Shown in pieces: positions 54,135-64,000 of a DNA stretch of 64,000 bases (position 1 is its first letter; each line of letters begins with the position of its first letter). The notes under the pieces were generated by a model. It made no database searches. It was not told the DNA's origin and saw only the letters and a program-made list of their open reading frames with translations. The position numbers were made by a program, and so were the translations under genes. The stretch is from Paulinella micropora (Eukaryota > Cercozoa > Imbricatea > Euglyphida > Paulinellidae). The DNA is taken from the NCBI GenBank assembly GCA_019918135.1, contig WBZZ01006266.1, positions 248,001 to 312,000 of the forward strand. Direction: 5' to 3'.

Positions 54135-55621
54135 TAGCGGTGCGATCCTGTGCTCTCAGAGAGGTCCTCCTTGGCCAATCTGTGGCTGTCGAGTACACGC
54201 AGTTGATTAAGCTGCGGCAACTACCCCAAGAGTACAAGCAGCAGCAGCAGCAGGGCCTCGAGCTAGTACCACCTGAGTGGGCGATGCGTTACAGAAGAAA
54301 GCCAAACATTTTCAAGTTTTGGGAGCAGGATTGCACTGAACCAGTTGACACCAATCGCTTGCAGCGTTTACTATTGCCTAGCCCCCGGCCTGCGGCCGGG
54401 GCTGTGCCATCATCAGTGCCCGAGTGGTTAGCAGGAGCAATCCACGGTTGCTTTGAGGCACGCGATGGAGATTTCTTTGTGGACTGGCTCGCGCGGCAGT
54501 TCAGGGCTTTTCGGGCCTTGCAGCAGCAAGACCCTTCTTCGCAGAAGCGCCACGCACAATCGTGGCTTTGCCTGCAAGGCAGGGTCACCCCGTGGCTGAA
54601 ACAGCTTCTAAGGTCTTTTTGTCTGGCCTTGGGGGATCAACACGTGGTCGTCCTGCGCGATGTCAAGATAGGGCCGCACAAGCTAGCGGAAATGCAGCAA
54701 AGGCTGCTAATTGTAATAGATGGCTGCAGCCGTCGGGGTCAATCCGGGGAAGAGCTCCGTGAGTTGCTGCAGATGCTTTGTTCCGACCTCAAGATACCAG
54801 GCTGTGGCTGGGGTGACATTTGTTTGCCAAACCGAAGCCAAGTCCTTGTTCTGCCCAACGACGAAGGCGAATCTCTGTGGACCGCAAGCCAGTTGCAATG
54901 CCTGGGGGTAGCTGCTACAAGCCTAAGGCTTAGCGAGACTGTCCGCGACAACAATGAAGGACAGCAGCGATGCATCCCCTCACCCCAAGAACTTGGTCGA
55001 TTCCTAGACGCGCTGACGCTCGCGGAAGATGTTGGGTTCCAAACTCAAGTTTCAAAGGTTAGGAGCGGATGCGATCGCTACTTCAAAGTGTTTACACGCA
55101 AAGTTGCGTTGAAGCAACAACTACCATGTAAGAAAAAGCGAGCCAAGACGAAGGTGCCCCACGTCTTTCCAATCCGTCAAGGAGTGAACAAGGGAAAATT
55201 TGCCATAAGGCTCGATGATCTTCTATCAAGCTTTGAAAGCTTTCTGGGCCTTCACAAGAGTGAGTTGAGCAAGCCAGCCCAAGAACAGTTTCTGGCTCGC
55301 TTTAAGCAAAAATTTCCCCAAATCGACCTGAAAAAGCCGTCTGCTCAGAGCATGTATTCTTCTCTTGGCAAGAAAGGACCAAGGGTGCAGGGATTGCTTT
55401 TCCCGTACACAAAGAATGACCTCCTCTCGCAACTGTCGAAGAAAAAGCAAACGAAAGGGAACGGGCGCTCGACAAGTGAGACAATACAGGAAGATGCGCG
55501 TATCAGCGAACAAGAAGCTTCGAGGCAAAAAAAGTGCAAAAAGCGCGACGAAAAAGACATGGCAGAACCGCGCTGGGCAAAGAGACAAAAAAGACAAGAA
55601 GATCACTTACACAACGCATAA
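54095..55621 (+). CDS. Orphan protein, probable second part of the preceding gene, about 508 residues
   Basis: Open frame with good coding character but no ATG near its start (TTG at 54095); upstream of it, the same frame already reads well (FWLDLRDVLARWWPA). This suggests continuity with the gene at 52557. Contents: a Gln run (about residue 50), a domain with HVVVLRDVKIG and LLIVIDGCS that looks like two beta strands of an alpha/beta fold, and a Lys-rich C-terminus (KKKRAKTK...QKKCKKRDEKD) that could be nuclear-targeting or nucleic-acid binding. No named domain recognised. Confidence 0.68.
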   Translation: MLARWWPARTDALIAVRSCALREVLLGQSVAVEYTQLIKLRQLPQEYKQQQQQGLELVPPEWAMRYRRKPNIFKFWEQDCTEPVDTNRLQRLLLPSPRPAAGAVPSSVPEWLAGAIHGCFEARDGDFFVDWLARQFRAFRALQQQDPSSQKRHAQSWLCLQGRVTPWLKQLLRSFCLALGDQHVVVLRDVKIGPHKLAEMQQRLLIVIDGCSRRGQSGEELRELLQMLCSDLKIPGCGWGDICLPNRSQVLVLPNDEGESLWTASQLQCLGVAATSLRLSETVRDNNEGQQRCIPSPQELGRFLDALTLAEDVGFQTQVSKVRSGCDRYFKVFTRKVALKQQLPCKKKRAKTKVPHVFPIRQGVNKGKFAIRLDDLLSSFESFLGLHKSELSKPAQEQFLARFKQKFPQIDLKKPSAQSMYSSLGKKGPRVQGLLFPYTKNDLLSQLSKKKQTKGNGRSTSETIQEDARISEQEASRQKKCKKRDEKDMAEPRWAKRQKRQEDHLHNA

Positions 55622-56040
55622 TTAGGCCGTTGCTTTTTCTGTAGGGTCAGGCCATTCCTTTTTCAACACGTACTCTTTCGGGGCTTTGCTAGACTTATCC
55701 AGGACTTAAAACTAGCTTGTCAATCGTTTATCTCAATAAAGAATTAATGTACTTAAAATGCGGAAGAACGACGGGGAAAACAAGCAATGCAACAGCCATA
55801 GCCGCCAGCTGTTACCATCTTAATAAATTTTTTCTGTGGTGCCAAATCGGGGCAAGTGAAGAGCCAGAAGAGAAGAAGGTACTTTTCCCCGGGAGGGTGA
55901 TGGATTTGAGGGAGGTGTGCCTGACCACTATTCATTGTCAAACCTGTCCCGCTGCCTGCTTTTTGTTGCCCCCGGGAAAAGGCCTAGAGAGCGTAGGCAA
56001 GAGGAAGGAAGGGGGGAAAGGGGTAAGGTAAATTTGCGTA
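55622..56040. other. Gap before the repeat array, no gene
   Basis: A/T-rich at first, with AATAAAG at 55735. A short stretch near 55790-55880 reads NKFFLWCQIGASE, reminiscent of NEFLCWYKIGASE of the kinase-family C-terminal domain, possibly a relic. The array flank begins at about 56030. Confidence 0.4.
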
Positions 56041-59000
56041 CCGAAACCCACAGCGTAGCCGCCCCCCTGTCGCACGCAGCCGGCGCTCGGGGCACCGTGT
56101 CTCCCAAAATCCCAAAATCCCAAAATCCCAAAGTAGAAATTCCTCCGCGTGATTTCCCTCCTCCTCCTTCTTCTCCCCTTCTCCTTCTCTCTCTCCCCCT
56201 CCCCTTCTCCTTCTCTCTCTCTCTCTTTCCCCCCCCCCCCCCGCCGGATGCAAAGGGAAGGACAAGGGGGAGAAGAAGGAGGAGGAGGAAAATCACACGG
56301 AGGAATCTCTACTTTGGGATTTTGGGATTTTGGGATTTTGGGACGAGACTGCGCCCGAGCGCTGTTTGGAGGGGTCGATAGGGGGTCTTTGGTAACCCCG
56401 CGTGCGAGCCCACAGCGTAGCCGCCCCCCTGTCGCACGCAGCCGGCGCTCGGGGCACCGTGTCTCCCAAAATCCCAAAATCCCAAAGTAGAAATTCCTCC
56501 GCGTGATTTCCCTCCTCCTCCTTCTTCTCCCCTTCTCCTTCTCTCTCCCCCTCCCCTTCTCCTTCTCTCTCTCTCTCTCTCTTCCCCCCCCCCCCCCGCC
56601 GGATGCAAAGGGAAGGACAAGGGGGAGAAGAAGGAGGAGGAGGAAAATCACACGGAGGAATCTCTACTTTGGGATTTTGGGATTTTGGGACGAGACTGCG
56701 CCCGAGCGCTGTTTGGAGGGGTCGATAGGGGGTCTTTGGTAACCCCGCGTGCGAGCCCACAGCGTAGCCGCCCCCCTGTCGCACGCAGCCGGCGCTCGGG
56801 GCACCGTGTCTCCCAAAATCCCAAAATTTCAAAATCCCAAAGTAGAAATTCATCCGCGTGATTTCCCTCCTCCTCCTTCTTCTCCCCTTCTCCTTCTCTC
56901 TCCCCCTCCCCTTCTCCTTCTCTCTCTCTCTTTCCCCCCCCCCCCCCCGCCGGATGCAAAGGGAAGGACAAGGGGGAGAAGAAGGAGGAGGAGGAAAATC
57001 ACACGGAGGAATCTCTACTTTGGGATTTTGGGATTTTGGGATTTTGGGACGAGACTGCGCCCGAGCGCTGTTTGGAGGGGTCGATAGGGGGTCTTTGGTA
57101 ACCCCGCGTGCGAGCCCACAGCGTAGCCGCCCCCCTGTCGCACGCAGCCGGCGCTCGGGGCACCGTGTCTCCCAAAATCCCAAAATCCCAAAATCCCAAA
57201 GTAGAAATTCCTCCGCGTGATTTCCCTCCTCCTCCTTCTTCTCCCCTTCTCCTTCTCTCTCTCCCCTCCCCTTCTCCTTCTCTCTCTCTCTCTTTCCCCC
57301 CCCCCCCCCCGGCCTCCGCCGGATGCAAAGGGAAGGACAAGGGGGAGAAGAAGGAGGAGGAGGAAAATCACACGGAGGAATCTCTACTTTGGGATTTTGG
57401 GATTTTGGGATTTTGGGACGAGACTGCGCCCGAGCGCTGTTTGGAGGGGTCGATAGGGGGTCTTTGGTAACCCCGCGTGCGAGCCCACAGCGTAGCCGCC
57501 CCCCTGTCGCACGCAGCCGGCGCTCGGGGCACCGTGTCTCCCAAAATCCCAAAATCCCAAAATCCCAAAGTAGAAATTCCTCCGCGTGATTTCCCTCCTC
57601 CTCCTTCTTCTCCCCTTCTCCTTCTCTCTCCCCCTCCCCTTCTCCTTCTCTCTCTCTCTCTCTCTTCCCCCCCCCCCCCCCCGCCGGATGCAAAGGGAAG
57701 GACAAGGGGGAGAAGAAGGAGGAGGAGGAAAATCACACGGAGGAATCTCTACTTTGGGATTTTGGGATTTTGGGATTTTGGGACGAGACTGCGCCCGAGC
57801 GCTGTTTGGAGGGGTCGATAGGGGGTCTTTGGTAACCCCGCGTGCGAGCCCACAGCGTAGCCGCCCCCCTGTCGCACGCAGCCGGCGCTCGGGGCACCGT
57901 GTCTCCCAAAATCCCAAAATCCCAAAATCCCAAAGTAGAAATTCCTCCGCGTGATTTCCCTCCTCCTCCTTCTTCTCCCCTTCTCCTTCTCTCTCTCCCC
58001 CTCCCCTTCTCCTTCTCTCTCTCTCTCTTTCCCCCCCCCCCCCCGCCGGATGCAAAGGGAAGGACAAGGGGGAGAAGAAGGAGGAGGAGGAAAATCACAC
58101 GGAGGAATCTCTACTTTGGGATTTTGGGATTTTGGGATTTTGGGACGAGACTGCGCCCGAGCGCTGTTTGGAGGGGTCGATAGGGGGTCTTTGGTAACCC
58201 CGCGTGCGAGCCCACAGCGTAGCCGCCCCCCTGTCGCACGCAGCCGGCGCTCGGGGCACCGTGTCTCCCAAAATCCCAAAATCCCAAAGTAGAAATTCCT
58301 CCGCGTGATTTCCCTCCTCCTCCTTCTTCTCCCCTTCTCCTTCTCTCTCCCCCTCCCCTTCTCCTTCTCTCTCTCTCTCTCTCTTCCCCCCCCCCCCCCC
58401 GCCGGATGCAAAGGGAAGGACAAGGGGGAGAAGAAGGAGGAGGAGGAAAATCACACGGAGGAATCTCTACTTTGGGATTTTGGGATTTTGGGACGAGACT
58501 GCGCCCGAGCGCTGTTTGGAGGGGTCGATAGGGGGTCTTTGGTAACCCCGCGTGCGAGCCCACAGCGTAGCCGCCCCCCTGTCGCACGCAGCCGGCGCTC
58601 GGGGCACCGTGTCTCCCATAATCCCAAAATCCCAAAATCCCAAAATCCCAAAGTAGAAATTCATCCGCGTGATTTCCCTCCTCCTCCTTCTTCTCCCCTT
58701 CTCCTTCTCTCTCCCCCTCCCCTTCTCCTTCTCTCTCTCTCTTCCCCCCCCCCCCCCGCCGGATGCAAAGGGAAGGACAAGGGGGAGAAGAAGGAGGAGG
58801 AGGAAAATCACACGGAGGAATCTCTACTTTGGGATTTTGGGATTTTGGGATTTTGGGACGAGACTGCGCCCGAGCGCTGTTTGGAGGGGTCGATAGGGGG
58901 TCTTTGGTAACCCCGCGTGCGAGCCCACAGCGTAGCCGCCCCCCTGTCGCACGCAGCCGGCGCTCGGGGCACCGTGTCTCCCAAAATCCCAAAATCCCAA

Positions 59001-61551
59001 AATCCCAAAGTAGAAATTCATCCGCGTGATTTCCCTCCTCCTCCTTCTTCTCCCCTTCTCCTTCTCTCTCTCCCCCTCCCCTTCTCCTTCTCTCTCTCTC
59101 TCTCTTCCCCCCCCCCGCCGGATGCAAAGGGAAGGACAAGGGGGAGAAAAAGGAGGAGGAGGAAAATCACACGGAGGAATCTCTACTTTGGGATTTTGGG
59201 ATTTTGGGACGAGACTGCGCCCGAGCGCTGTTTGGAGGGGTCGATAGGGGGTCTTTGGTAACCCCGCGTGCGAGCCCACAGCGTAGCCGCCCCCCTGTCG
59301 CACGCAGCCGGCGCTCGGGGCACCGTGTCTCCCAAAATCCCAAAATCCCAAAATCCCAAAGTAGAAATTCATCCGCGTGATTTCCCTCCTCCTCCTTCTT
59401 CTCCCCTTCTCCTTCTCTCTCTCCCCCTCCCCTTCTCCTTCTCTCTCTCTCTCTTTCCCCCCCCCCCCCCCGCCGGATGCAAAGGGAAGGACAAGGGGGA
59501 GAAAAAGGAGGAGGAGGAAAATCACACGGAGGAATCTCTACTTTGGGATTTTGGGATTTTGGGACGAGACTGCGCCCGAGTGCTGTTTGGAGGGGTCGAT
59601 AGGGGGTCTTTGGTAACCCCGCGTGCGAGCCCACAGCGTAGCCGCCCCCCTGTCGCACGCAGCCGGCGCTCGGGGCACCGTGTCTCCCAAAATCCCAAAA
59701 TCCCAAAGTAGAAATTCATCCGCGTGATTTCCCTCCTCCTCCTTCTTCTCCCCTTCTCCTTCTCTCTCTCCCCCTCCCCTTCTCCTTCTCTCTCTCTCTC
59801 TCTCTTTCCCCCGCCGGATGCAAAGGGAAGGACAAGGGGGAGAAGAAGGAGGAGGAGGAAAATCACACGGAGGAATCTCTACTTTGGGATTTTGGGATTT
59901 TGGGACGAGACTGCGCCCGAGCGCTGTTTGGAGGGGTCGATAGGGGGTCTTTGGTAACCCCGCGTGCGAGCCCACAGCGTAGCCGCCCCCCTGTCGCACG
60001 CAGCCGGCGCTCGGGGCACCGTGTCTCCCAAAATCCCAAAATCCCAAAATCCCAAAGTAGAAATTCATCCGCGTGATTTCCCTCCTCCTCCTTCTTCTCC
60101 CCTTCTCCTTCTCTCTCCCCCTCCCCTTCTCCTTCTCTCTCTCTCTCTCCCCCCCCCCCCCCCCGCCGGATGCAAAGGGAAGGACAAGGGGGAGAAGAAG
60201 GAGGAGGAGGAAAATCACACGGAGGAATCTCTACTTTGGGATTTTGGGATTTTGGGATTTTGGGACGAGACTGCGCCCGAGCGCTGTTTGGAGGGGTCGA
60301 TAGGGGGTCTTTGGTAACCCCGCGTGCGAGCCCACAGCGTAGCCGCCCCCCTGTCGCACGCAGCCGGCGCTCGGGGCACCGTGTCTCCCAAAATCCCAAA
60401 ATCCCAAAATCCCAAAGTAGAAATTCCTCCGCGTGATTTCCCTCCTCCTCCTTCTTCTCCCCTTCTCCTTCTCTCTCTCCCCTCCCCTTCTCCTTCTCTC
60501 TCTCTCTCTTTCCCCCCCCCCCCCCCGGCCTCCGCCGGATGCAAAGGGAAGGACAAGGGGGAGAAGAAGGAGGAGGAGGAAAATCACACGGAAGAATCTC
60601 TACTTTGGGATTTTGGGATTTTGGGACGAGACTGCGCCCGAGCGCTGTTTGGAGGGGTCGATAGGGGGTCGTTGGTAACCCCGCGTGCGAGCCCACAGCG
60701 TAGCCGCCCCCCTGTCGCACGCAGCCGCCGCTCGGGGCACCGTGTCTCCCAAAATCCCAAAATCCCAAAATCCCAAAGTAGAAATTCCTCCGCGTGATTT
60801 CCCTCCTCCTCCTCCTTCTTTTCCCCTTCTCCTTCTCTCTCTCCCCCCCCTTCTCCTTCTCTCTCTCTCTCTTCCCCCCCACCCCCCCACCCCGCCTCCG
60901 CCGGATGCAAAGGGAAGGACAAGGGGGAGAAGAAGGAGGAGGAGGAAAATCACACGGAGGAATCTCTACTTTGGGATTTTGGGATTTTGGGATTTTTGGG
61001 CGAGACTGCGCCCGAGCGCTGTTTGGAGGGGTCGATAGGGGGTCTTTGGTAACCCCGCGTGCGAGCCCACATCGTAGCCGCCCCCCTGTCGCATGCAGCC
61101 GGCGCTCGGGGCACCGTGTCTCCCAAAATCCCAAAATCCCAAAGTAGAAATTCCTCCGCGTGATTTCCCTCCTCCTCCTTCTTCTCCCCTTCTCCTTCTC
61201 TCTCTCTTCCCCCCCCCCACCCCCCCCCCCCCCGCCTCCGCCGGATGCAAAGGGAAGGACAAGGGGGAGAAGAAGGAGGAGGAGGAAAATCACACGGAGG
61301 AATCTCTACTTTGGGATTTTGGGATTTTGGGATTTTGGGGCGAGACTGCGCCCGAGCGCTGTTTGGAGGGGTCGATAGGGGGTCTTTGGTAACTCTGCGT
61401 GCGAACCCACAGCGTAGCCGCCCCCATGTCGCACGCAGCCGGCGCTCAGGGCACCGTGTTTCCCCAAATCCCAAAGTAAAAATTCATCCGCGTGATTTCC
61501 CTCCTCTTCCTTCTTCTTCGTCTGTCTCTCTCCCCCCCCTCCCCCCTTGCC
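56041..61551. repeat. Tandem array of about 15 palindromic units of 340-375 bp
   Basis: The block CACAGCGTAGCCGCCCCCCT recurs at about 56049, 56411, 56757, 57116, 57486, 57850, 58210, 58560, 58926, 59277, 59633, 59972, 60332, 60694, 61069 and 61408 (the last unit is partial and diverged). In each unit a left arm (CCCAAAAT)2-4-CCCAAAG, then TAGAAATTC.TCCGCGTGAT and a pyrimidine run, is mirrored by a right arm ending CTTTGGG-(ATTTTGGG)2-3. The arms are about 70-100 bp long, with a (TC)n/C-run loop in between. Both strands have long frames across it because the unit is low in stops; these are not genes. The copies are some 95% alike, so the array is young or homogenised. The role is unknown; homologous-region origins/enhancers of large DNA viruses or a satellite are the nearest parallels. 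Confidence 0.95.
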
Positions 61552-61675
61552 AAAATATGCACACACACACAAATAATAAGCAAGCCACATCCCAAAACCT
61601 GCAAAAGTCAAGGGGTACAACAGACGTTAGCCTGTCAGCCCCCCCCCCCCCCCCTGCGCTCGGCACCTGTAAGTC

Positions 61676-63067
61676 ATGCTCATCGTGTGCTGTCTCTCCG
61701 CGGTTCTGACCCAGGCTAAGCTAGCATTGACCGGCGACGCTATTACGTTTGGCAGCGCCAACATTACGTACAGCACGGACCAGCTGCTGCTTGTAGACGG
61801 CGTCAACGTGCGCGACCTGGCGGCCAAACTAGCGGCGCTGAATGCGACCGTGGCCGCGCAAGGCAATCAAATCCGCGAACTGCAAGAAGTTGTGCAAACG
61901 CAAAAAATGCGGCTAGAATCTGATGAGCACGGTGCGCAACAGTCGCGAGTTCAGAACTTCACCCAAAAACTCGAACGACACTTCCAGGCGCGCGACAGGC
62001 TAGAGTGGTCTCTGGCTAAGAGCGCCGGCTCTCCTCGCAACGGTGCTTGGCACAAACTAGCGTATGGCAACGGACTGTTTGTGGCGGTCGGATCTGTAGG
62101 GTGGAGTAATAACGAGTCAGCAATGACATCTCCTGACGGTCGAAACTGGACGATCCGTCGCACGCCTGTCGGATGTACATGGGCGGATATTGTGTTTGGC
62201 GGCGACATGTTTGTGGCGGTGGGATATAAGGGCGGCACCGGCAACCACGACGGCATCATGACGTCTACGGACGGCCTAGTATGGCAACCGCGCGGGGTGG
62301 CGCGCACAGGGAGTTGGCAGGCTGTCGCGTTTGGTTCTGGCGTGTTTGTGGCTCTGGGCTCAGTGTTGCTGGGCTTGAATTCTGCTGTTCCGGCCGCTAT
62401 GTTTTCGGCTGACGGCCTATCTTGGACCGACGCTAGCCTGCCAGCAAACTTTGGTCTGGCCAGCTATGGCGCTGTGAAGGCGATTGCTTATGGGCAAGGG
62501 CTGTTTGTGGCGGTTCTGCAGAAGGACGACTATAATGTCGAATATGCTAACAGGCCTGGTATATTCCTGCTGTCTGCCGACGCCGGTCGAAGCTGGACGG
62601 TTCTGGCGGGCGAGATGTACGACAACTACTGGACGGATATAACTTATGGCCAAGGCCTTTTCGTCGCGGTCGCGGCTGCTTGCATGAACGGGCGGACCTG
62701 CGCCATGGCGTCGGCCGACGCTGGCAGAACCTGGGCGTACCGGGTACCTAGCGTCGTGGCCACGAGCGGCTACCTTAGCGGCTACACGGGTTTCGCCCAA
62801 ATCAGCTGCAGTGAGGATGGCCTGTTCGTAGGAGTGCGCGAAGGAGGCGATCGAGTACTGGTATCGCGCGACGGGGTTACTTGGGACCCCCAGGCTATCC
62901 CGAGCACTAGAACCTGGCGTACTATCGCGTATGGCAATCGTTCCTTCGTGGTGCTGGCCGGTGAACCTGGCACGACGGGCTCCGTGCTAGTATCGATATC
63001 AATGTTGCGTGATCCTGGCAACAGTTTGTGCCTACCTTCTCTAGAAACGTGCATGCTCACGACCTAG
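61676..63067 (+). CDS. Secreted coiled-coil and six-bladed beta-propeller protein, 463 residues
   Basis: ATG at 61676 with a short signal peptide (MLIVCCLSAVLTQA). A beta-like region (GDAITFGSANITY) and a trimeric-looking coiled coil (about residues 45-100) follow. Six propeller blades then repeat, each with an (A/V)YG-x-G-x-FVAV strand and an Asp-box-like S-x-D-(G)-x-x-W turn at about residues 152, 198, 243, 299, 345 and 397 (e.g. TSPDGRNW, STDGLVW, SADAGRSW). BNR/Asp-box propellers occur in sialidases and in phage and giant-virus surface fibres; catalytic sialidase residues are not evident. It is best read as an extracellular adhesin or virion-surface protein. It begins 125 bp after the repeat array. 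Confidence 0.85.
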   Translation: MLIVCCLSAVLTQAKLALTGDAITFGSANITYSTDQLLLVDGVNVRDLAAKLAALNATVAAQGNQIRELQEVVQTQKMRLESDEHGAQQSRVQNFTQKLERHFQARDRLEWSLAKSAGSPRNGAWHKLAYGNGLFVAVGSVGWSNNESAMTSPDGRNWTIRRTPVGCTWADIVFGGDMFVAVGYKGGTGNHDGIMTSTDGLVWQPRGVARTGSWQAVAFGSGVFVALGSVLLGLNSAVPAAMFSADGLSWTDASLPANFGLASYGAVKAIAYGQGLFVAVLQKDDYNVEYANRPGIFLLSADAGRSWTVLAGEMYDNYWTDITYGQGLFVAVAAACMNGRTCAMASADAGRTWAYRVPSVVATSGYLSGYTGFAQISCSEDGLFVGVREGGDRVLVSRDGVTWDPQAIPSTRTWRTIAYGNRSFVVLAGEPGTTGSVLVSISMLRDPGNSLCLPSLETCMLTT

Positions 63068-63430
63068 CCAGGCCAACAACGCGTAGATACAAATCCTGTG
63101 TTTTGAGGAATGAAAAAGCAAGTTGTACATATATATATGTTTTTCTGAGAGCGGCACTTATAAGCCGGATCCGACGCAACGGTGCGCCGGGCTCGATGGC
63201 TCTGCCACCAGCTTACCTGATTTTGTCGGTGGTAGGATTCTGGATGTTTGAAAATACTCCCACCCCTGAAATAAAATAAAAATACGTGAAACGCCTTTAT
63301 TTCTTATTCCTTGTCGAGACTTTTTACTTACATTTTTTTTTTGTACTTTCTTGGCTTCTCTCGCTCGAGATTGCTTGTACCACAACAGCACGGGGGTATT
63401 GGCCGTGAAAAAAGGGGCGCTCCTTTCTCC
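63068..63430. other. Gap between convergent genes, no gene
   Basis: Contains a TATATATATG stretch (63128-63140), AATAAAATAAAAAT (63274-63288), which can serve as a polyadenylation signal for the propeller gene, and a T-run. No coding frame is convincing. Confidence 0.5.
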
Positions 63431-64000
63431 TTATTCGGATAAAAATAGCTCGTGGGAATCTTCATAGAAATCTCCATTGCACCAATCTCTCAGTGCACTC
63501 TTGTACATGTCTTGTTGTGCTCTTTCTCTCCAATACACCAACGATTCTTGCCACTGTGAACAATCCATATCGATCTCTATCTCACAGGGGAGTTTGGGGT
63601 GTTGCACGCCTTGCAGAATCTGTAGGGGCGTATGCAAACGAAAACATTTTTGCTCATTAGCCGGCGGCTCCAGATTTTGTTTCCACACCGCCAGATTCCA
63701 AACGGATTCGGATTCATCGAGATATAACCGGTCGTGCATGAAATTCCCGTGCGTACTTATCCACGCATTAAAACAACCGTCCGCGGTGTATGCAGCGTCT
63801 TTTCGCCAAATCTCCAAGATTTTTTTGATGGCCTTTTTCCTGCAAGGACGATAGATGATTTTGTGATTGCTTTTTTGGGTCAATTTGCACAGCTTTTCAA
63901 AAGAAAACAGTCGTCGCACTAGTGTTAGCAAAGACAAGTAATCATCGGCTTCGGCAGTGTAATGGTAGGCTAGCTGCGCCAGTGTAATCTCTACTGTTTG
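63431..64000 (-). CDS. Orphan protein, C-terminal part; 5' end beyond the window
   Basis: The minus strand is open from base 64000 to 63431 (189 codons) with no ATG at a sensible place, so the gene starts outside the window. It reads QTVEITLAQLAYHYTAEADD and goes on through a basic helix (KKAIKKILEIWRKDA), a Trp-rich middle (FNAWISTHGNFMHDRLYLDE) and an acidic end (GDFYEDSHELFLSE). No known domain is recognised. Confidence 0.75.
   Translation of the reverse strand, partial: QTVEITLAQLAYHYTAEADDYLSLLTLVRRLFSFEKLCKLTQKSNHKIIYRPCRKKAIKKILEIWRKDAAYTADGCFNAWISTHGNFMHDRLYLDESESVWNLAVWKQNLEPPANEQKCFRLHTPLQILQGVQHPKLPCEIEIDMDCSQWQESLVYWRERAQQDMYKSALRDWCNGDFYEDSHELFLSE

Noticed and set aside
55717-56031. 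105-codon frame with a kinase-family-like GASE motif
   Set aside because: The likeness is about 13 residues long and the rest is purine-run translation; noted only as a possible relic.
56293-61293. Long frames on both strands of the repeat array, up to about 470 codons
   Set aside because: They follow the repeat period, are Glu/Arg/Gly or Pro/Ser low-complexity, and occur in several frames at once; there are few stops because of base composition, not selection.
56041-61551. CCCAAAAT/ATTTTGGG runs as internal telomere repeats
   Set aside because: Only 2-4 copies occur per arm, they are in opposite orientation within each unit, and unique sequence separates the units; a palindrome explains them better.
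56041-61551. CRISPR array
   Set aside because: Units are 340-375 bp, have no unique spacers of constant length and are palindromic throughout.
1-64000. tRNA, rRNA or bacterial-type operons
   Set aside because: No cloverleaf with a proper anticodon arm or rRNA-like conserved block was seen, and there are no Shine-Dalgarno-spaced gene strings.

Overview
The window is gene-dense DNA from a nucleus-transcribed genome: either a unicellular eukaryote or a large double-stranded DNA virus that uses the host splicing machinery. The signs are very short GT-AG introns (46 and 58 nt in two genes, one more probable), TATA boxes, A/T-rich gene ends, a probable GPI-anchor signal and signal peptides. The gene content is the eukaryote-type host-interaction kit also found in giant viruses: Sel1, TPR, kelch, LRR/F-box, MYND, an IAP-type RING, protein-kinase-like proteins and a Dicer/RIG-I-type helicase start. 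I found no capsid, DNA polymerase B, packaging ATPase, ribosomal or tRNA gene, so I do not name the organism. Most proteins are unrecognisable from sequence alone.

Layout. 1-2759: start of a superfamily 2 helicase on the minus strand, then 2 kb of degenerate repeats and hairpins. 2760-9967: minus-strand block with a 1304-residue orphan, small zinc proteins, a decayed kinase copy and a TPR protein. 10235-17332: mixed strands, with an LRR-like protein, Sel1 proteins (one with an F-box-like start), a MYND finger and a tail-to-tail pair of zinc proteins. 17410-22063: two tandem kinase-family genes, the upstream one the better preserved. 22064-28880: a decayed region followed by an F-box/LRR gene and its truncated tandem copy, an orphan and a coiled-coil protein. 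28877-36964: a GPI-like glycoprotein, an LRR-like protein and two polytopic membrane proteins. 37066-45772: a P-loop ATPase cluster and, divergently, a spliced IAP-type RING gene, a spliced membrane-protein gene and a pseudokinase-like gene. 46005-55621: kelch protein, Sel1 genes, duplicated Sel1/LRR segments and a large orphan read in two frames. 56041-61551: about 15 tandem copies of a 340-375 bp unit that is itself a long imperfect palindrome. 61676-64000: a secreted beta-propeller protein and a partial orphan.

Two themes stand out. First, the region grows by local duplication and then decays: kinases (three copies), LRR segments (four), Sel1 genes (five or more) and small CxxCGK zinc proteins (four). 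Second, non-coding DNA is highly structured: G-run/C-run palindromes sit almost only in divergent promoter gaps, and the large palindrome array keeps the number of short repeats in its two arms matched in 10 of 15 units. Several long genes are split between overlapping frames; some of these switches fall near homopolymers, so long-read sequencing error is a live alternative to decay.
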